DNA of 64,000 nt from Ottelia alismoides (GCA_037367405.1 JAZKJV010007249.1:20612-84611), one strand, 5' to 3'. Shown: positions 9,003 to 19,149, counted from the stretch's first letter. Program-made: numbers and translations. Notes: a model not told the origin generated them from the letters alone.

Positions 9003-10322
9003 TCAGGCGACGGGCGTCGCCTTCAGGTCGTAGTCGTCCGCGCCGGTGATGCGCACGCGCGCGAATTCGCCCACCTGCAGCTTGCCGGCGCGCGAGATGC
9101 GCACGACGCCATCGATCTCCGGTGCGTCGCCGCGGCTGCGCGCGATCGCCCTCGAGCCCTCGACCGCGTCGACCAGCACCGTCTCCTCGCCGCCGACGCG
9201 CGTCGCGAGGCGCGCGGCGCTGATCTCCTGGGCCCGCGCCATGAAGCGCGCGAGGCGCTCCTCCTGCACCTCGGGCGCGACGTGGGCGCCGAGCGCGTTC
9301 GCCGTCGCGCCCTCGACCGGGGAATACTTGAATGCGCCGACCCGGTCGAGCTGCGCCTCGTCGAGCCACCCGAGCAGCTCCTCGAACTCCGCCTCGGTCT
9401 CGCCCGGGAAGCCGACGATGAAGGTGCTGCGGATCACGAGCTCGGGGCAGCCGGCGCGCCAGGCGCGGATGCGGGCGAGCGCGTTCTCGGCGTGCGCGGG
9501 CCGGCGCATCCGCTTCAGCACGGTCGGGCTGCCGTGCTGGAACGGCACGTCGAGATAAGGCAGCACCTTGCCCTCGGCCATCAGCGGGATCACGTCGTCG
9601 ACGTGCGGATACGGATAGACGTAGTGCATCCGCACCCAGGCGCCGAGCGTGCCGAGGCCGCGGGCGAGGTCGAGGAAGCGGGTCTCGTACTGCGCGTCGC
9701 GCCACGTCGCCTTGCGGTAGCGCAGGTCGGAGCCGTAGGCGCTGGTGTCCTGCGAGATCACCAGGATCTCGCGCACCCCGGCGCGCACCAGCCGCTCGGC
9801 CTCGCGCAGCACGTCGTCGATGGGCCGGCTCGCGAGCAGGCCGCGCATCGACGGGATGATGCAGAAGCTGCACTTGTTGTTGCAGCCCTCGGAGATCTTC
9901 AGGTACGCGTAGTGCCGCGGCGTCAGGCGGATGCCCTGCGGCGGCACCAGGTCGGTGAACGGGTCGTGCTTCGGCGGCAGGTGCTCGTGCACCGCCGACA
10001 GCACGTCCTCGTAGGCGTGCGGCCCCGTCACCTTCAGCACGCGCGGGTGCCGCTCGAGGATGCGTTCGGGCCGCGCGCCGAGGCAGCCCGTCACGATCAC
10101 CTTGCCGTTCTGCGCCAGCGCCTCGCCGATCGCGTCCAGCGACTCGTCGACCGCCGAGTCGATGAAGCCGCAGGTGTTGACCACCACGACGTCGGCCGCG
10201 TCGTAGGAGGGCGCGACCTCGTAGCCCTCCGCGCGCAGCTGCGTGAGGATGCGTTCGGAGTCGACCAGCGCCTTCGGGCAGCCGAGGCTGACGAAGCCGA
10301 CCTTGGGGTTCTTGCGTGACAT
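9003..10322 (-). CDS. rimO: Ribosomal protein S12 methylthiotransferase RimO
   Basis: A radical-SAM enzyme that adds a methylthio group to the conserved aspartate of ribosomal protein S12. The 439-residue protein has the MTTase N-terminal domain with three Fe-S Cys ([30 protein letters not shown]), the radical-SAM motif [15 protein letters not shown] (about residues 145-160) and a C-terminal TRAM domain (about 370-439). The first residues [17 protein letters not shown] mark the ATG at 10322 as the start; a longer frame upstream is antisense to the next gene. Complete. Divergent from the first FAD monooxygenase with about 105 bases between starts. Confidence 0.97.
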   Translation of the reverse strand: MSRKNPKVGFVSLGCPKALVDSERILTQLRAEGYEVAPSYDAADVVVVNTCGFIDSAVDESLDAIGEALAQNGKVIVTGCLGARPERILERHPRVLKVTGPHAYEDVLSAVHEHLPPKHDPFTDLVPPQGIRLTPRHYAYLKISEGCNNKCSFCIIPSMRGLLASRPIDDVLREAERLVRAGVREILVISQDTSAYGSDLRYRKATWRDAQYETRFLDLARGLGTLGAWVRMHYVYPYPHVDDVIPLMAEGKVLPYLDVPFQHGSPTVLKRMRRPAHAENALARIRAWRAGCPELVIRSTFIVGFPGETEAEFEELLGWLDEAQLDRVGAFKYSPVEGATANALGAHVAPEVQEERLARFMARAQEISAARLATRVGGEETVLVDAVEGSRAIARSRGDAPEIDGVVRISRAGKLQVGEFARVRITGADDYDLKATPVA

Positions 10323-10427
10323 GGGGCGCGCATGCTCGCGCAGCGGGCGCGTCCGTGTCCACTGTCCGGACCCCGGCGGGGCTGCGGCTTCTGTTTGGCG
10401 GCGCGGGCAAGGCTGAATAGCCGCACC

Positions 10428-11603
10428 ATGAAGGACCTGAACATCGCGATCGTCGGCGCCGGGATCGGCGGCCTCTCCGCCGCCCTGGCCCTGCAGAAGC
10501 TCGGTTTCCGCGTCACCGTCCACGAGCAGGCGCCGCAGCTCGCCGAGGTCGGGGCGGGGCTGTCGCTGAGCCCCACCGCGGCCCACGCGCTCGACTGGCT
10601 CGGCATGCAGCCGGTGCTCGAATCCAAGGCCTACAAGCCCGAGGACCAGTGCGTCCGCCATTGGCAGGACGCGCGGCCGCTCGGCTGGATCAACCGCGGC
10701 CGCGACCTCGTGCAGAAATATGGTGAGCGCTACTACCTGATCCACCGTGCCGACCTGCACGACGGCCTCGCGGCGCGCGTGCGCGCGCACGACCCGCAGG
10801 CGATCGTGCTGAACCACCGCTGCGTGCGCATCGCACAGGACCTCGACGGGGTCGACATCGAGTTCGCCGACGGCACCCAGGTGCGCGCCGACGTGCTGAT
10901 CGGCGCGGATGGTTCGCGCTCGGCGGTGCGCCACGCCGTGTTCGGCGCGCTCGAGCCGCAGTACACGGGCTACATCGCGTGGCGCGGCCTCGTGCCGATG
11001 GACCTCGTGCCGAAGGAGATCCTCGAGCCGCCGTCAGGCATCTTCCTCGGGCCCGGCCATCTCGTGAACCGCTATCCGGTGCGCAATGGCGAGCTGCTGA
11101 ACTTCGTCGCGTTCGCCGAGCGCCGCGAGTGGTCGGCGGAAGGCTGGTCGATCCGCTCCACGGTGCAGGAGCTGCTCGACGAGTTCGACGGCTGGACGCC
11201 GTGGGTGCGCCGCTTCATGGAGCTCGTGCCCCCGCACCTGCTGTTCAAGTGGGGCCTGTTCGACCGCGAGCCGCTCGCGTCCTGGTCGAAGGGCCGCATC
11301 GCGCTGCTCGGCGATGCCGCGCATCCGGTGCTGCCGTTCCTCGGGCACGGCGCGGTGCTGGCGATCGAGGACGGCGTGGTGCTGGCCCGGGCGTTCGCCG
11401 CGTCCGATACGGTGGTCGAGGGACTCGCGCGCTACGAGGCGGCGCGGCGCGAGCGGGCCGCGTTCGTGGTGCACGAGTCGCGCAAGGCGGGCCGCCAGTT
11501 CCATGCGCCGGAGCCGGACAGCTATCACAAGCGCACCGGCGGCAAGGCCGCCGACGAAGGCATCGGCCTGTTCTCCTACAACCCGGTGACGCAGGCGGTC
11601 TGA
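10428..11603 (+). CDS. FAD-dependent monooxygenase (salicylate-hydroxylase-like), copy 1
   Basis: A 391-residue class-A flavoprotein hydroxylase. It has the Rossmann dinucleotide motif [22 protein letters not shown] at the N-terminus (GxGxxG), the DG motif region with [18 protein letters not shown] (about 155-170), and the GD motif [17 protein letters not shown] (about 290-305). Enzymes of this group use NADPH and O2 to hydroxylate aromatic rings. The protein is a clear paralogue of the one at 17901: both share the WRGLVP segment and the NRYPVR / LNFVAFAER block. No frame problem. Substrate cannot be inferred; surrounding oxidative genes suggest aromatic or terpenoid catabolism. Confidence 0.9.
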   Translation: MKDLNIAIVGAGIGGLSAALALQKLGFRVTVHEQAPQLAEVGAGLSLSPTAAHALDWLGMQPVLESKAYKPEDQCVRHWQDARPLGWINRGRDLVQKYGERYYLIHRADLHDGLAARVRAHDPQAIVLNHRCVRIAQDLDGVDIEFADGTQVRADVLIGADGSRSAVRHAVFGALEPQYTGYIAWRGLVPMDLVPKEILEPPSGIFLGPGHLVNRYPVRNGELLNFVAFAERREWSAEGWSIRSTVQELLDEFDGWTPWVRRFMELVPPHLLFKWGLFDREPLASWSKGRIALLGDAAHPVLPFLGHGAVLAIEDGVVLARAFAASDTVVEGLARYEAARRERAAFVVHESRKAGRQFHAPEPDSYHKRTGGKAADEGIGLFSYNPVTQAV

Positions 11604-11634
11604 GCCGCCGCGCGCGCCCGGCTGGCCGGGCCGC

Positions 11635-12508
11635 TCAGGGCGTGGCGGCGGGCGGGCGCTCGGTCGACGGTGGCGGCGGCGACTGTGGCGCCGGGAAGGG
11701 CACCTCGGACGACGGCGGCGGCGTGGCGACTTCGGGCAGCGTCGGAGTCGGCGAGCCCGGCGCCGGGAACGCCTCGCCGGGCGGCGCAGGATCGGTGATC
11801 GGCGCGGGCGCCGGCGCGCGCGCCGGCGCCGCGGGTGCATCCAGCATCGAACTCTGCTGGCAGCTGCGCAGCGCGAAGAACATCGCGAGCGTGCAGGCCG
11901 GCACGATCAGCCAGGGCCAGACCGCCCCGCTGCGCGCCGCGACGGCGCCAGAGGCCGGCACGGGCGCGGCGATGTCGGTGACGCCGAGCGCCGCGGCGAG
12001 GCCCGGCGTGGCCAGCGGGGCAATGGCCGGGCGCGCACCGGCGAGCAGCGCCGCGAGCCGCGACGCACCGCCGCCCTGGACGAGCTGGCGGCCGAGCACC
12101 GCGAGCACCACCGGCACCAGCAGGTCCGAGCAGCGACACCGCGGAGGTGCGGCGCATGCCGGTGTCGGCAGCCATCAGCTCGGTGACGGCATCGATGCGG
12201 TCGCCGAGGATCGCGCCGAGCTGGCCCTTTCCGAGGTTCAGCAGCGCCTCGGTGTGCGCGCCGCCGGCGAGCGCGCCGTCGAGGTTCGCGAGCAGCGAGC
12301 CGTCGTGGCCGCCGGCGCGCATCAGCTCCAGCAGCCGTGCCGCGCCCGCCTCGCCGGCGAACTCGCCCGAGAGGCCGGCGAGCACCGCGGGCAGTGCGGC
12401 GCCACCCAGCCCGCGGCGCGTGGCGGTGCCGCTCTCGGCGACGATCGCCGCGAGCCTGTCGATGCGCTCATCGGTGAGCTGCGCCTGGACGAGTTCGAGC
12501 AGGTTCAT
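11635..12508 (-). CDS. DUF937-family protein with C-terminal TM and Pro-rich tail, one frameshift
   Basis: The N-terminal part (12508 to about 12127) begins MNLLELVQAQLTDERIDRLA and contains a DUF937-like helical region. The second frame (about 12125 to 11635) continues with PVVLAVLGRQLVQGGGASRLAALL, a transmembrane helix (WPWLIVPACTLAMFFAL) and a long Pro/Ser/Ala tail. The join falls inside a typical DUF937 segment (SLL then LLVPVVLAVLG), so one extra G (or two lost bases) near 12124-12127 is the simplest explanation. Function unknown; YidB-like DUF937 proteins are often small envelope or cytoplasmic proteins. Convergent with the monooxygenase gene, 31 bases away. Confidence 0.75.
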
Positions 12509-12733
12509 GGGGCCGCCTGTGCCGGAAGTGGCGCGAGACTACTTGGGGCCCCGGGGGGTCGCAACCCGTGCCCGCCACGGTGCAGCCCGCGCCGCTGCGC
12601 CGTCCGCGACCACGCCGTGCGACGCCCCGCGAGTCGCGGCCGGCGCCGCTGGCAGGCCCTGCGCCGCTCCCTTAGATTGGCCAGCGATCGCCGTGCGGAT
12701 CCGCCGGCTGTACACGCATACAGTGAGGTCACG

Positions 12734-13834
12734 ATGAACGCCGTACCCGCCAGTGCCCTGCCCGCGACCGCGGCGCCGGACGCGATGCCGAAGCTCGCGC
12801 GGCGCCACGATGCTGCCTACCTCGACTTCGTCGAGGGCTTCCGCGAGTACATCCTCGGCAAGGGCGCCGACTTCGAGGATCGCCTGAACGCCGCGCTGCT
12901 CGCCGAGGGCGAGCGCCGCGGCTCGTCGATGCACGACACGCTCGAGGTGCGGCGCTTCCTCCAGTCCCTGCCGATCGGCCGGCTGCGCGACCGCCTCGCG
13001 CGCACCCAGCAGGAGATGAAGTGGCACGCGATCTGGCGCTCGCTCGACGAGCAGCGCGACGCGCTGCGCGCCGAGCTCGAGCGCTGGGACGCGCGCGGCC
13101 CCGGACGCGTCGAGGTCGACCCGGCCTTCGTCGTGCCGCCGTACCTCAACGTCCACTTCCACCTGCAGCCGGGCGGCTACCACAAGGACGAGCTGTCGGG
13201 CTTCCTGTACCACTACGGCACCAAGGTCTTCTTCCGTGGCGACAACGATCGCGACGAGCTGCACGAGAAGCTCGTGGCGCTGGCGCCCGCGCCGGCCGAC
13301 GGCCAGGTCCGGCGCGTCCTCGACCTCGCCTGCTCGGTCGGCCAGAGCACGACGGCGTTCAAGCGCCGCTTCCCGCAGGCCGAGGTCACCGGCATCGACT
13401 ATTCGGCGCCGATGGTGCGGGTCGCGCACCGTCGCGCGGCGATGCTCGGCGACGACGTCACCTTCGCGCAGCGGCTGATCGAGGACACGCGCTACCCGGA
13501 CGCGCACTTCGACATCACGTTCGCGTTCATCGTGTTCCACGAGCTGCCGCAGCGCATCGTGCGCGAGACCGTGCGCGAGGCGGCGCGCGTGACGCGGCCG
13601 GGCGGCGTGTTCGCGGTGTACGACTTCAATCCCACCAGCTCGATGTCGCCGTTCCAGGTCTATCATCGGGACTTCGACGCCAGCCACAACGGCGAGCCGT
13701 ACTCGCAGGACTTCTGCGACTGCGACTTCGACGCGATCCTCGCCGCGCACGGCTTCCGCGTCGCCGCGGCGCCGCTCGCCAGGCGCTCGGGCGGCGCCGG
13801 CTACATGAAGCACTGGTTCGCGACCCGTGGCTGA
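12734..13834 (+). CDS. SAM-dependent methyltransferase with N-terminal extension
   Basis: A 366-residue protein. The C-terminal 200 residues form a class-I methyltransferase fold: motif I is VLDLACSVGQSTTAFKRRFP (about residues 198-217), then EVTGIDYSAPMV, ITFAFIVFHELP and a RPGGVFAVYDFNP strand. The first 190 residues are not a recognised domain and contain a helical segment plus PYLNVHFHLQPGGYHKDE. Motif I has ACSVG instead of the usual GxGxG, which is a common variant. GAGG lies just upstream of the ATG. The stop overlaps the GTG start of the next small gene, and an MDR reductase follows. Substrate unknown. Confidence 0.85.
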   Translation: MNAVPASALPATAAPDAMPKLARRHDAAYLDFVEGFREYILGKGADFEDRLNAALLAEGERRGSSMHDTLEVRRFLQSLPIGRLRDRLARTQQEMKWHAIWRSLDEQRDALRAELERWDARGPGRVEVDPAFVVPPYLNVHFHLQPGGYHKDELSGFLYHYGTKVFFRGDNDRDELHEKLVALAPAPADGQVRRVLDLACSVGQSTTAFKRRFPQAEVTGIDYSAPMVRVAHRRAAMLGDDVTFAQRLIEDTRYPDAHFDITFAFIVFHELPQRIVRETVREAARVTRPGGVFAVYDFNPTSSMSPFQVYHRDFDASHNGEPYSQDFCDCDFDAILAAHGFRVAAAPLARRSGGAGYMKHWFATRG

Positions 13835-14153
13835 CCCGCGCCAGCTCTATCCGGACCAGACGCCCGAGGGCGGCGCGCCGCTCGCGGGCGTCGACCCGGT
13901 CTACCTCGAGAACCCGGTCCTCGACGCCACGGTGCGCATGCTCGTCGAGCTCGCGGCGCAGGTCTGGGTAGAGCGCGAGCGCCGCCTCGCGCTCGAGGCG
14001 CTGCTCGCCGAGCGCGGGGTGCTCGCCGCCGAGGCCATCGAGAAGTTCAGGCCGGACGCCGCGCAGGCCGCCGCCGTCAAGGCCGAGCGGGCGCGCTTCA
14101 TCGAGGACGTCTTCAAGGAACTGCGGCGCATCCCGGTCGCGCCCGCGTCCTGA
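13827..14153 (+). CDS. Small conserved-looking protein coupled to the methyltransferase
   Basis: A 108-residue soluble protein with no leader or membrane segment. Its GTG start lies inside the end of the methyltransferase gene (8-base overlap) and its stop is 10 bases before the MDR reductase start, so the three genes look like one operon. The middle is helical with a coiled-coil tendency (VERERRLALEALLAERGVLAAEA), and EKFRPD followed by a short basic helix ends the protein. I do not recognise the family. Co-translation suggests it is a subunit or partner of the methyltransferase; that is inference. Confidence 0.7.
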   Translation: MADPRQLYPDQTPEGGAPLAGVDPVYLENPVLDATVRMLVELAAQVWVERERRLALEALLAERGVLAAEAIEKFRPDAAQAAAVKAERARFIEDVFKELRRIPVAPAS

Positions 14154-14163
14154 GGCAGCGCCG

Positions 14164-15211
14164 ATGGTCGCGTCGAACCGGCAGTGGCGCGTCGCGCGCC
14201 TGGTCGAGCCGGGCGAGCTGCTGGGCCCGGAGCACTTCACCTGGCACGAGGCGCCGCTGCCCGAGCCCGCCGAGGGCGAGGTGCTGGTGCGCACGCTCTG
14301 CCTCTCGACCAGCCCGGCGCAGCGCGGCTACATCTCGCTGAACCGCAACCGGCAGCTGCTGCCGGACCTCGCCGTCGGCGCGGTGATGCGTGGCCGCGGC
14401 ATCGGCGTGGTCGTCGCCTCGCGCCACCCCGACTTCCACCCCGGCGACCTGTACGACGCATCGCTCGGCTGGCAGGACTATTCGATCCAGCGCCCGCGCG
14501 AGCCGGAATCGATCTTCAGCCTGCGCCGCGTCATCGACCCGGTGCGGCCGCTGACCACCGAGCTCGGCGTGCTGGGCAACGCCGGAATGACCGCGTTCTT
14601 CGGGCTGCTGGAGGTCGGGCAGTTCCGAGCCGGCGAGAGCGTGCTGGTGTCCGCGGCCGCCGGCGGCGTCGGCTCGGTGACCGGGCAGCTTGCGCGCATC
14701 CGCGGCGCCACGCAGGTCGTCGGCATCGCCGGCAGCGACGAGAAGTGCCGCTGGCTGGTCGAGGAACTCGGCTTCGACGCCGCCGTGAACTACCGCACCG
14801 AGGACCTCGGCGCGCGCCTCGCGCAGCTCAACCCCGCGCGGCTTCGACGTGTTCTTCGACAACGTCGGCGGGCGGATCCTCGACACCGCGCTGCTGCACC
14901 TCGCGATGCGCGCGCGCGTCGTGGTCTGCGGCTGGATCTCGGTCGACTATGCCGGCGGCGCCGCCACGGGCCCGGCGAACTATCGCCAGCTGCTCTACAA
15001 GCGCGCGCGGATCGAGGGCTTCGTGGTGTTCGACTACTGGAAGCGCTATCCGGAGGCCCAGCGGCTGCTGAAGCAGTGGTACCGCGCCGGCGCGCTGCGC
15101 GACTGCGGCCACGTGCTCGAGGGCCTGGAGCAGATGCCGCTCGCCCTGCAGGGCCTGTTCACGGGCGCCAATCGCGGCATCACCGCCTGTCGCGTCGCGC
15201 CCGATCCGTGA
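14164..15211 (+). CDS. NADP-dependent MDR oxidoreductase (CurA/PTGR-like), one frameshift
   Basis: A zinc-free medium-chain dehydrogenase/reductase of the CurA / prostaglandin-reductase / quinone-reductase group, which reduces activated C=C bonds with NADPH. The first frame (to about 14838) has the GroES-like domain with LSTSPAQRGYISL and the cofactor motif AAAGGVGSVTGQLARI. The second frame has the family signature FFDNVGGRILDTAL, then ISVDYAG and a C-terminal LQGLFTGANRG. The break is in the stretch just before DVFFDNVGG, where a G gained or two bases lost around 14836-14840 explains it. The gene follows the small protein by 10 bases. Confidence 0.87.
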
Positions 15212-15225
15212 GCCGACGCGGGACT

Positions 15226-15256
15226 GCGCCAGTCGCCGGGCCGCGGCGACCGGCGC
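15226..15256. terminator. GC-rich hairpin between convergent genes
   Basis: An imperfect inverted repeat: arms GCGCC-A-GTCGCC and GGCGAC-C-GGCGC around a 7-base loop, with one A/C mismatch in the middle. It lies 15 bases after the MDR reductase stop and 14 bases before the end of the convergent secreted-protein gene. There is no T-run on either side, so it may be a bidirectional hairpin terminator or only a transcript-stabilising stem. Confidence 0.5.
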
Positions 15257-15269
15257 AATCCCGCAGGCA

Positions 15270-15713
15270 TCACTTGAGCACGAGCTCGCGGATCGTCTGC
15301 TCGCCGAGGACCGTGCGCATGTCCTCGCGCTTGATCTGCGCCTCGTTGGCCTTCTGCCGCGAGCTCCAGATCGTCTTGCCGACCGTGTCGACCTTTTCTG
15401 CGAGTCCGTCCAGGGCGGCCATGTTCTTGTAGGTGACCGTCAGGATGATGTCCGGATCCTGGGGCGTGCGAGGCTCGGCAATGTAGATGCGATAGCCGAG
15501 GATGATGCCCGCCTTGACCTGCCCGTCCATCAACGCGCGTCGTTCCGTGGCGACCCAGTTCATGTAGGCATCGAACATCCCGGGCTTGGTGCGGACGTAG
15601 CTCACGCGGGTGACGGGCCCGTCCGTATAGGGGCGCGCCTCCTGTGCGGTGGCGACGGACGCAGCGGACAGCGAAACGACGGCCAGCGCCGCCAGCATGA
15701 CTTTCCTGATCAT
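15270..15713 (-). CDS. Secreted protein of unknown function, possible dimeric alpha/beta-barrel fold
   Basis: A 147-residue protein with a typical Sec leader (MIRKVMLAALAVVSLSAASVATAQ, cleavage near residue 23). The mature part alternates strands and helices (TRVSYVRTKPGMFDAYMNWV, GIILGYRIYIAEP, DIILTVTYKNMAALDGL), reminiscent of the small ferredoxin-like barrels seen in EthD, NIPSNAP and monooxygenase-like proteins. I cannot assign a family with certainty. A purine-rich site (GAGGGAG) lies about 12 bases upstream of the ATG. Such secreted barrel proteins are common near catabolic genes, but no role is shown. Confidence 0.75.
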   Translation of the reverse strand: MIRKVMLAALAVVSLSAASVATAQEARPYTDGPVTRVSYVRTKPGMFDAYMNWVATERRALMDGQVKAGIILGYRIYIAEPRTPQDPDIILTVTYKNMAALDGLAEKVDTVGKTIWSSRQKANEAQIKREDMRTVLGEQTIRELVLK

Positions 15714-15897
15714 TTACGAGTTGCTCCCTCAAGCGTTTGTTTTCGATCGTTCGCCGCGCAGGCGCCATCGCCGATGGCATGGCGACACGAGGCGCGGCCG
15801 GACGATGCTGCGCCTACCAGGGATTCACGGCAAGTTCGTTGCGCGCGGCCGGCAGGTGCCGCGACATGCATCCAGACCAGGTGCGCCAGGCGCGCTG

Positions 15898-16641
15898 TCA
15901 GAGCGGCAGCTGGCCGTCGTCGTCGGCGCCGAACTCGGCGCGCGCCTTGGCGAGCTGCAGCCAGTGCAGCGTGACCAGCCGGATGTCGCGCACCGGCGAG
16001 GGCCGCAGCATCCGCAGGCGGTCCGCGCCGGCGACGATCACGCCGCAGTCCTCGGGGATCTCCTCTGGTTCGGCGATGCCGTCGGCGATCACGTACCAGA
16101 ACTGCTGCGACAGCGCCTGGTAGCCGGCGCGCTTGCCGGCGTTGCGCAGGTCGGTCAGCAGGTCGGCGCGGCTCACCTTGATCTCGTGGACGAAGGGCGC
16201 GAGGTAGGCATCGTGCGAGGTGTTGCGGATCGAGAACACGTCCGGCCGCACCGGCTTCCACCCGGCTTCGACCTTGGCGCGCAGCGCGACGCCGCGGAAC
16301 ACCACTCTTCCCTCGTCGACCAGCTGGTGTGCGATCCGCTCGACCAGCGCGTCGTGCGAGTCGAGCGCGTGGCGGTTCTGCTGCCGATATCCGGCGAGCG
16401 CGGCGAGTCCGGCGTCGGTGACGCGGATCGTCTCCGCCGCGCCCACGCTGGCCGGCAACCGCTCCACCAGGCCGGCGACCAGCAGGTCTATCTCGAGGTT
16501 GTCGTGGCATGGCCAGCCCGCCGAGCGGTAGTACTGGCGCAGCCGGCGCAGGTGCGAGCGGCTGTTTGCGGCGACGGCATCGTTCCCGGGCGCGGCGGCG
16601 AGCGGTGTCGCGCCGGCCGGTCGGGTCTTCCGGAGGGGCAT
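15898..16641 (-). CDS. MmcB-like / PD-(D/E)XK nuclease-like protein
   Basis: A 247-residue cytoplasmic protein. The start at 16641 (MPLRKTRPAG) is chosen because GAGG is suitably upstream; longer starts read through low-complexity sequence. Residues 40-110 look like a winged-helix region (DAGLAALAGYRQQNRHA). Residues 130-215 hold a PD-(D/E)XK-like core: RPDVFSI for the Asp, then HEIKVSRADLLTDLR for the ExK motif, then FWYVIADGI. This resembles MmcB-type DNA-repair nucleases and related uncharacterised families. Nuclease activity is inferred from the motif only. It is divergent from the DUF1838 gene at 16803. Confidence 0.65.
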   Translation of the reverse strand: MPLRKTRPAGATPLAAAPGNDAVAANSRSHLRRLRQYYRSAGWPCHDNLEIDLLVAGLVERLPASVGAAETIRVTDAGLAALAGYRQQNRHALDSHDALVERIAHQLVDEGRVVFRGVALRAKVEAGWKPVRPDVFSIRNTSHDAYLAPFVHEIKVSRADLLTDLRNAGKRAGYQALSQQFWYVIADGIAEPEEIPEDCGVIVAGADRLRMLRPSPVRDIRLVTLHWLQLAKARAEFGADDDGQLPL

Positions 16642-16802
16642 GGGGCGAGCCTCGCGGTCGCGCCCCGGGCTGTCAATTGACTGCGTTGCCGCGATCGCGC
16701 CGGGAGCGGGCTTGCGCGATTTCGGACAGCGGGCGCGGTCGGCGCCCGCAACCGGATCGCCGCTGGAGTAGTCTCCGCCGGTCTCCAACAGGCCGGCACA
16801 CC

Positions 16803-17640
16803 ATGAGCAAGATCGACTTCCGCGACCCCGCCCAGAACCTGCGCGCCTTCGTCAAGCTGATGGGCGACCTCGATCCATCGAAGGCCGTCTACAGCTGGTT
16901 CGGCGGGCACATCTTCGGCTACGTCGGCAACAAGCCGGCGCAGATGCTCTGCGGCGTCGAGGGCTTCGGCGTGCTGCGCAGCGTGCCGACGGCTGACGGC
17001 AAGTACCGCATCATGAACCGCGAGATCGCGTTCTATTCGAATCCCTTCACGGGGCAGTACGTCGACGTCTGGAAGAACCCCCTGACGGGCGAGGACTGCG
17101 AGGTGCAGCCGATCCACAACCACTACGTCGCTGCCGAGCTCTCGCCGGTGATGAAGATGGACTTCGAGGGGCACGCTGCGCGAGTTCCCGTTCACGCCGC
17201 CGTGGACCGTGCTCGGCGACGACGTGTTCCAGGTGTTCGAGGTGCACACCGCCTACCCGTCGCCGATGAAGGTGGCGCAGTGGCCGCGCGAGTCCTCGGG
17301 CGACGTGATCCGCATCAGCGAGATATTCCAGCGCACCGCCCGGCTCGCGGAGATCGAGGACGAGTCGCGCACCAGCGCCCACTACACCGGCACCTGGACG
17401 CGCGTCGGCCCGTGGCTGCCGTGGATGCTGATGGGCCAGGCGGAGGGCCACATCCTCTACCGCACGTTCATGAAGAAGCTGTACTCGGTCGACGAATTGC
17501 CTGCGCGGCTGCGCGACGCGACCGCGAAGCGCTACCCCGAGTTCTTCGAGGCGCCGGCGCTGTCGGACTGGGGCAAGCCCAACGACTCGAGCTGGGGGAC
17601 CTACATGAAGGAGTGCCGGCCCAAGCCGCCACGGGCCTGA
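16803..17640 (+). CDS. DUF1838-family protein, copy 1, one frameshift
   Basis: A protein of the DUF1838 family, about 280 residues, with no leader. The first frame starts MSKIDFRDPAQNLRAFVKLMG and runs to about 17170 (WFGGHIFGYVGNKPAQMLCGVEG, then MNREIAFYSNP). The second frame resumes with LREFPFTPPWTVLGDDVFQVFEVH and ends near the family block KKLYSVDELPARLRDATAKRYPEFFE. One extra G in the GGGG run at 17169-17172 explains the break. DUF1838 has no known biochemical role but is frequent in bacteria that degrade aromatics and steroids, which fits the neighbours. It lies 260 bases before a FAD monooxygenase on the same strand. Confidence 0.8.
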
Positions 17641-17900
17641 GGCCCGGGCGCCGCGTCGTCCCCGCCGTCCGGCCGACGCACGGTTGGCCGGCCCGCCCTG
17701 GCCCCGCCTCGCCGGGCCGCCCCGCCGGCCATGTCCCGGCCAAGACCGGCGCTCCCTTCGTCCGCGGGCGTAGCCAGCTGCACCGGTCCACGGGCAGGTG
17801 CTGCGGTTTTCCCCAATGTCCGGGCCCGCACCGCCGCGCGACCCTGTGGCTTCGCGCGCTGCGTGGCACGTCGCGCGGCATCGGGCTTCAGGGAGACGTT

Positions 17901-19067
17901 ATGGATCGCTCAAAGGTCATCGTCATCGGTGCCGGCATCGGCGGCCTGGCGGGCGCGCTCGCGCTGCAGCGCGCCGGGGTGCAGGTGCGCGTCTACGAAC
18001 AGGCGCCATCGCTGGGCGAGGTCGGCGCCGGAATCTCGATCAGCCCGAACGGTGCCCTCGGCCTCAAGTCGCTCGGCGTATTCGACGAGTTCCGCGACTT
18101 GGCCTTCGCGCCGGACCGCCAGGTCGTGCGCCACTTCAAGACCGGGCGCGTGCTCGCGCACGTGTCGCGCGGCGATCGGCTCGAGGACACCTACGGCGAG
18201 CGCTACTACGTCGTGCATCGCGCCGACCTGCACCGCGTGCTCGCCGACGCGGTGCTCGCCAACGATCCCGCGGCCATCGTCACCGGCCACCGCTTCGCCG
18301 ACCTGCAGCAGGACGGCTCGGGCGTCTCGGTGCGCTTCGACAACGGCGAGTGGAAGCGCGCCGAGGCGGTGATCGGCGCCGACGGCGTCCGCTCCCGCGT
18401 GCGCTCGACGCTGTTCGGTGCCGAGGAGGTGCGCTTCACGGGCTTCGTCGCCTGGCGCGGCCTCGTGCCGATCGAGCACGTGCCGCCGGATGCGCTCGAT
18501 CCGCCGTCGCAGGTGTGGATCGGGCCCGGGCACATGATCAATCGCTACCCGGTGCGCGGCGGCAAGCTGCTGAACTTCGTGGCCTTCGCCGAGCGTTCCG
18601 GCTGGGAGGACGAGGGCTGGAGCATCCCCGCCAAGGTCGAGGAGCTCGCCGAGGAATTCAAGGACTGGCACCCGTGGGTCACGCAGGTCATCGCGGCCGT
18701 GCCCGAGAAGGACCTGTTCAAGTGGGCCCTGTGCGCGCGCAGCCCGCTGATGCGCTGGGTGCGTGGGCGCGCCGCGGTGCTGGGCGACGCTGCGCATCCG
18801 CTGCTGCCCTACCTCGGTCAGGGCGCGGTGATGGCGATCGAGGACGCGGTCGTGCTCGGGCGCGCGTTCCACCAGGCCGCCGACGTGCCGGAGGCGCTGG
18901 CGCGCTACGAAGGCGCGCGCGTCGGCCGCGCCCGCTTCGTCGTGGAGCGCTCGTCGCTGCAGGTGCCGCGCTTCCACTCGCCCGATCCCGACAGCTTCCG
19001 GCACGACGTGCCCGTCGACGAGGCGCTCGGCCTGTTCGGCTACAACCCGGCGGTGGTGCCGGTGTAG
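17901..19067 (+). CDS. FAD-dependent monooxygenase (salicylate-hydroxylase-like), copy 2
   Basis: A 388-residue paralogue of the monooxygenase at 10428. It has VIVIGAGIGGLAGALALQRAG (FAD motif), AVIGADGVRSRVRSTLFG (DG motif) and VLGDAAHPLLPYLGQGA (GD motif). The shared [33 protein letters not shown] and DWHPWV stretches show that the two copies are close relatives with probably related substrates. Start is the ATG at 17901, preceded by GGGAG. No frame problem. It follows the first DUF1838 gene and converges on a sensor kinase. Confidence 0.9.
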   Translation: MDRSKVIVIGAGIGGLAGALALQRAGVQVRVYEQAPSLGEVGAGISISPNGALGLKSLGVFDEFRDLAFAPDRQVVRHFKTGRVLAHVSRGDRLEDTYGERYYVVHRADLHRVLADAVLANDPAAIVTGHRFADLQQDGSGVSVRFDNGEWKRAEAVIGADGVRSRVRSTLFGAEEVRFTGFVAWRGLVPIEHVPPDALDPPSQVWIGPGHMINRYPVRGGKLLNFVAFAERSGWEDEGWSIPAKVEELAEEFKDWHPWVTQVIAAVPEKDLFKWALCARSPLMRWVRGRAAVLGDAAHPLLPYLGQGAVMAIEDAVVLGRAFHQAADVPEALARYEGARVGRARFVVERSSLQVPRFHSPDPDSFRHDVPVDEALGLFGYNPAVVPV

Positions 19068-19080
19068 CGGCGGCGGCCAC

Positions 19081-19148
19081 GCGGTCCGCCACCCCCTCGC
19101 GGACCGCGCGGCTGCCCGCCGGGCGCGCCGCGGCCGTGCGGCCGCGGC
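19081..19148. terminator. Two perfect hairpins between convergent genes
   Basis: Two inverted repeats fill the gap between the monooxygenase stop (19067) and the end of the sensor kinase (19150). The first (19081-19107) has 9-base arms GCGGTCCGC / GCGGACCGC around a 9-base loop. The second (19127-19148) has arms GCCGCGGCC / GGCCGCGGC around GTGC. Neither has a strong T-run. Their position between converging genes suggests transcription termination from both sides. Confidence 0.55.
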
Positions 19149-19149
19149 T

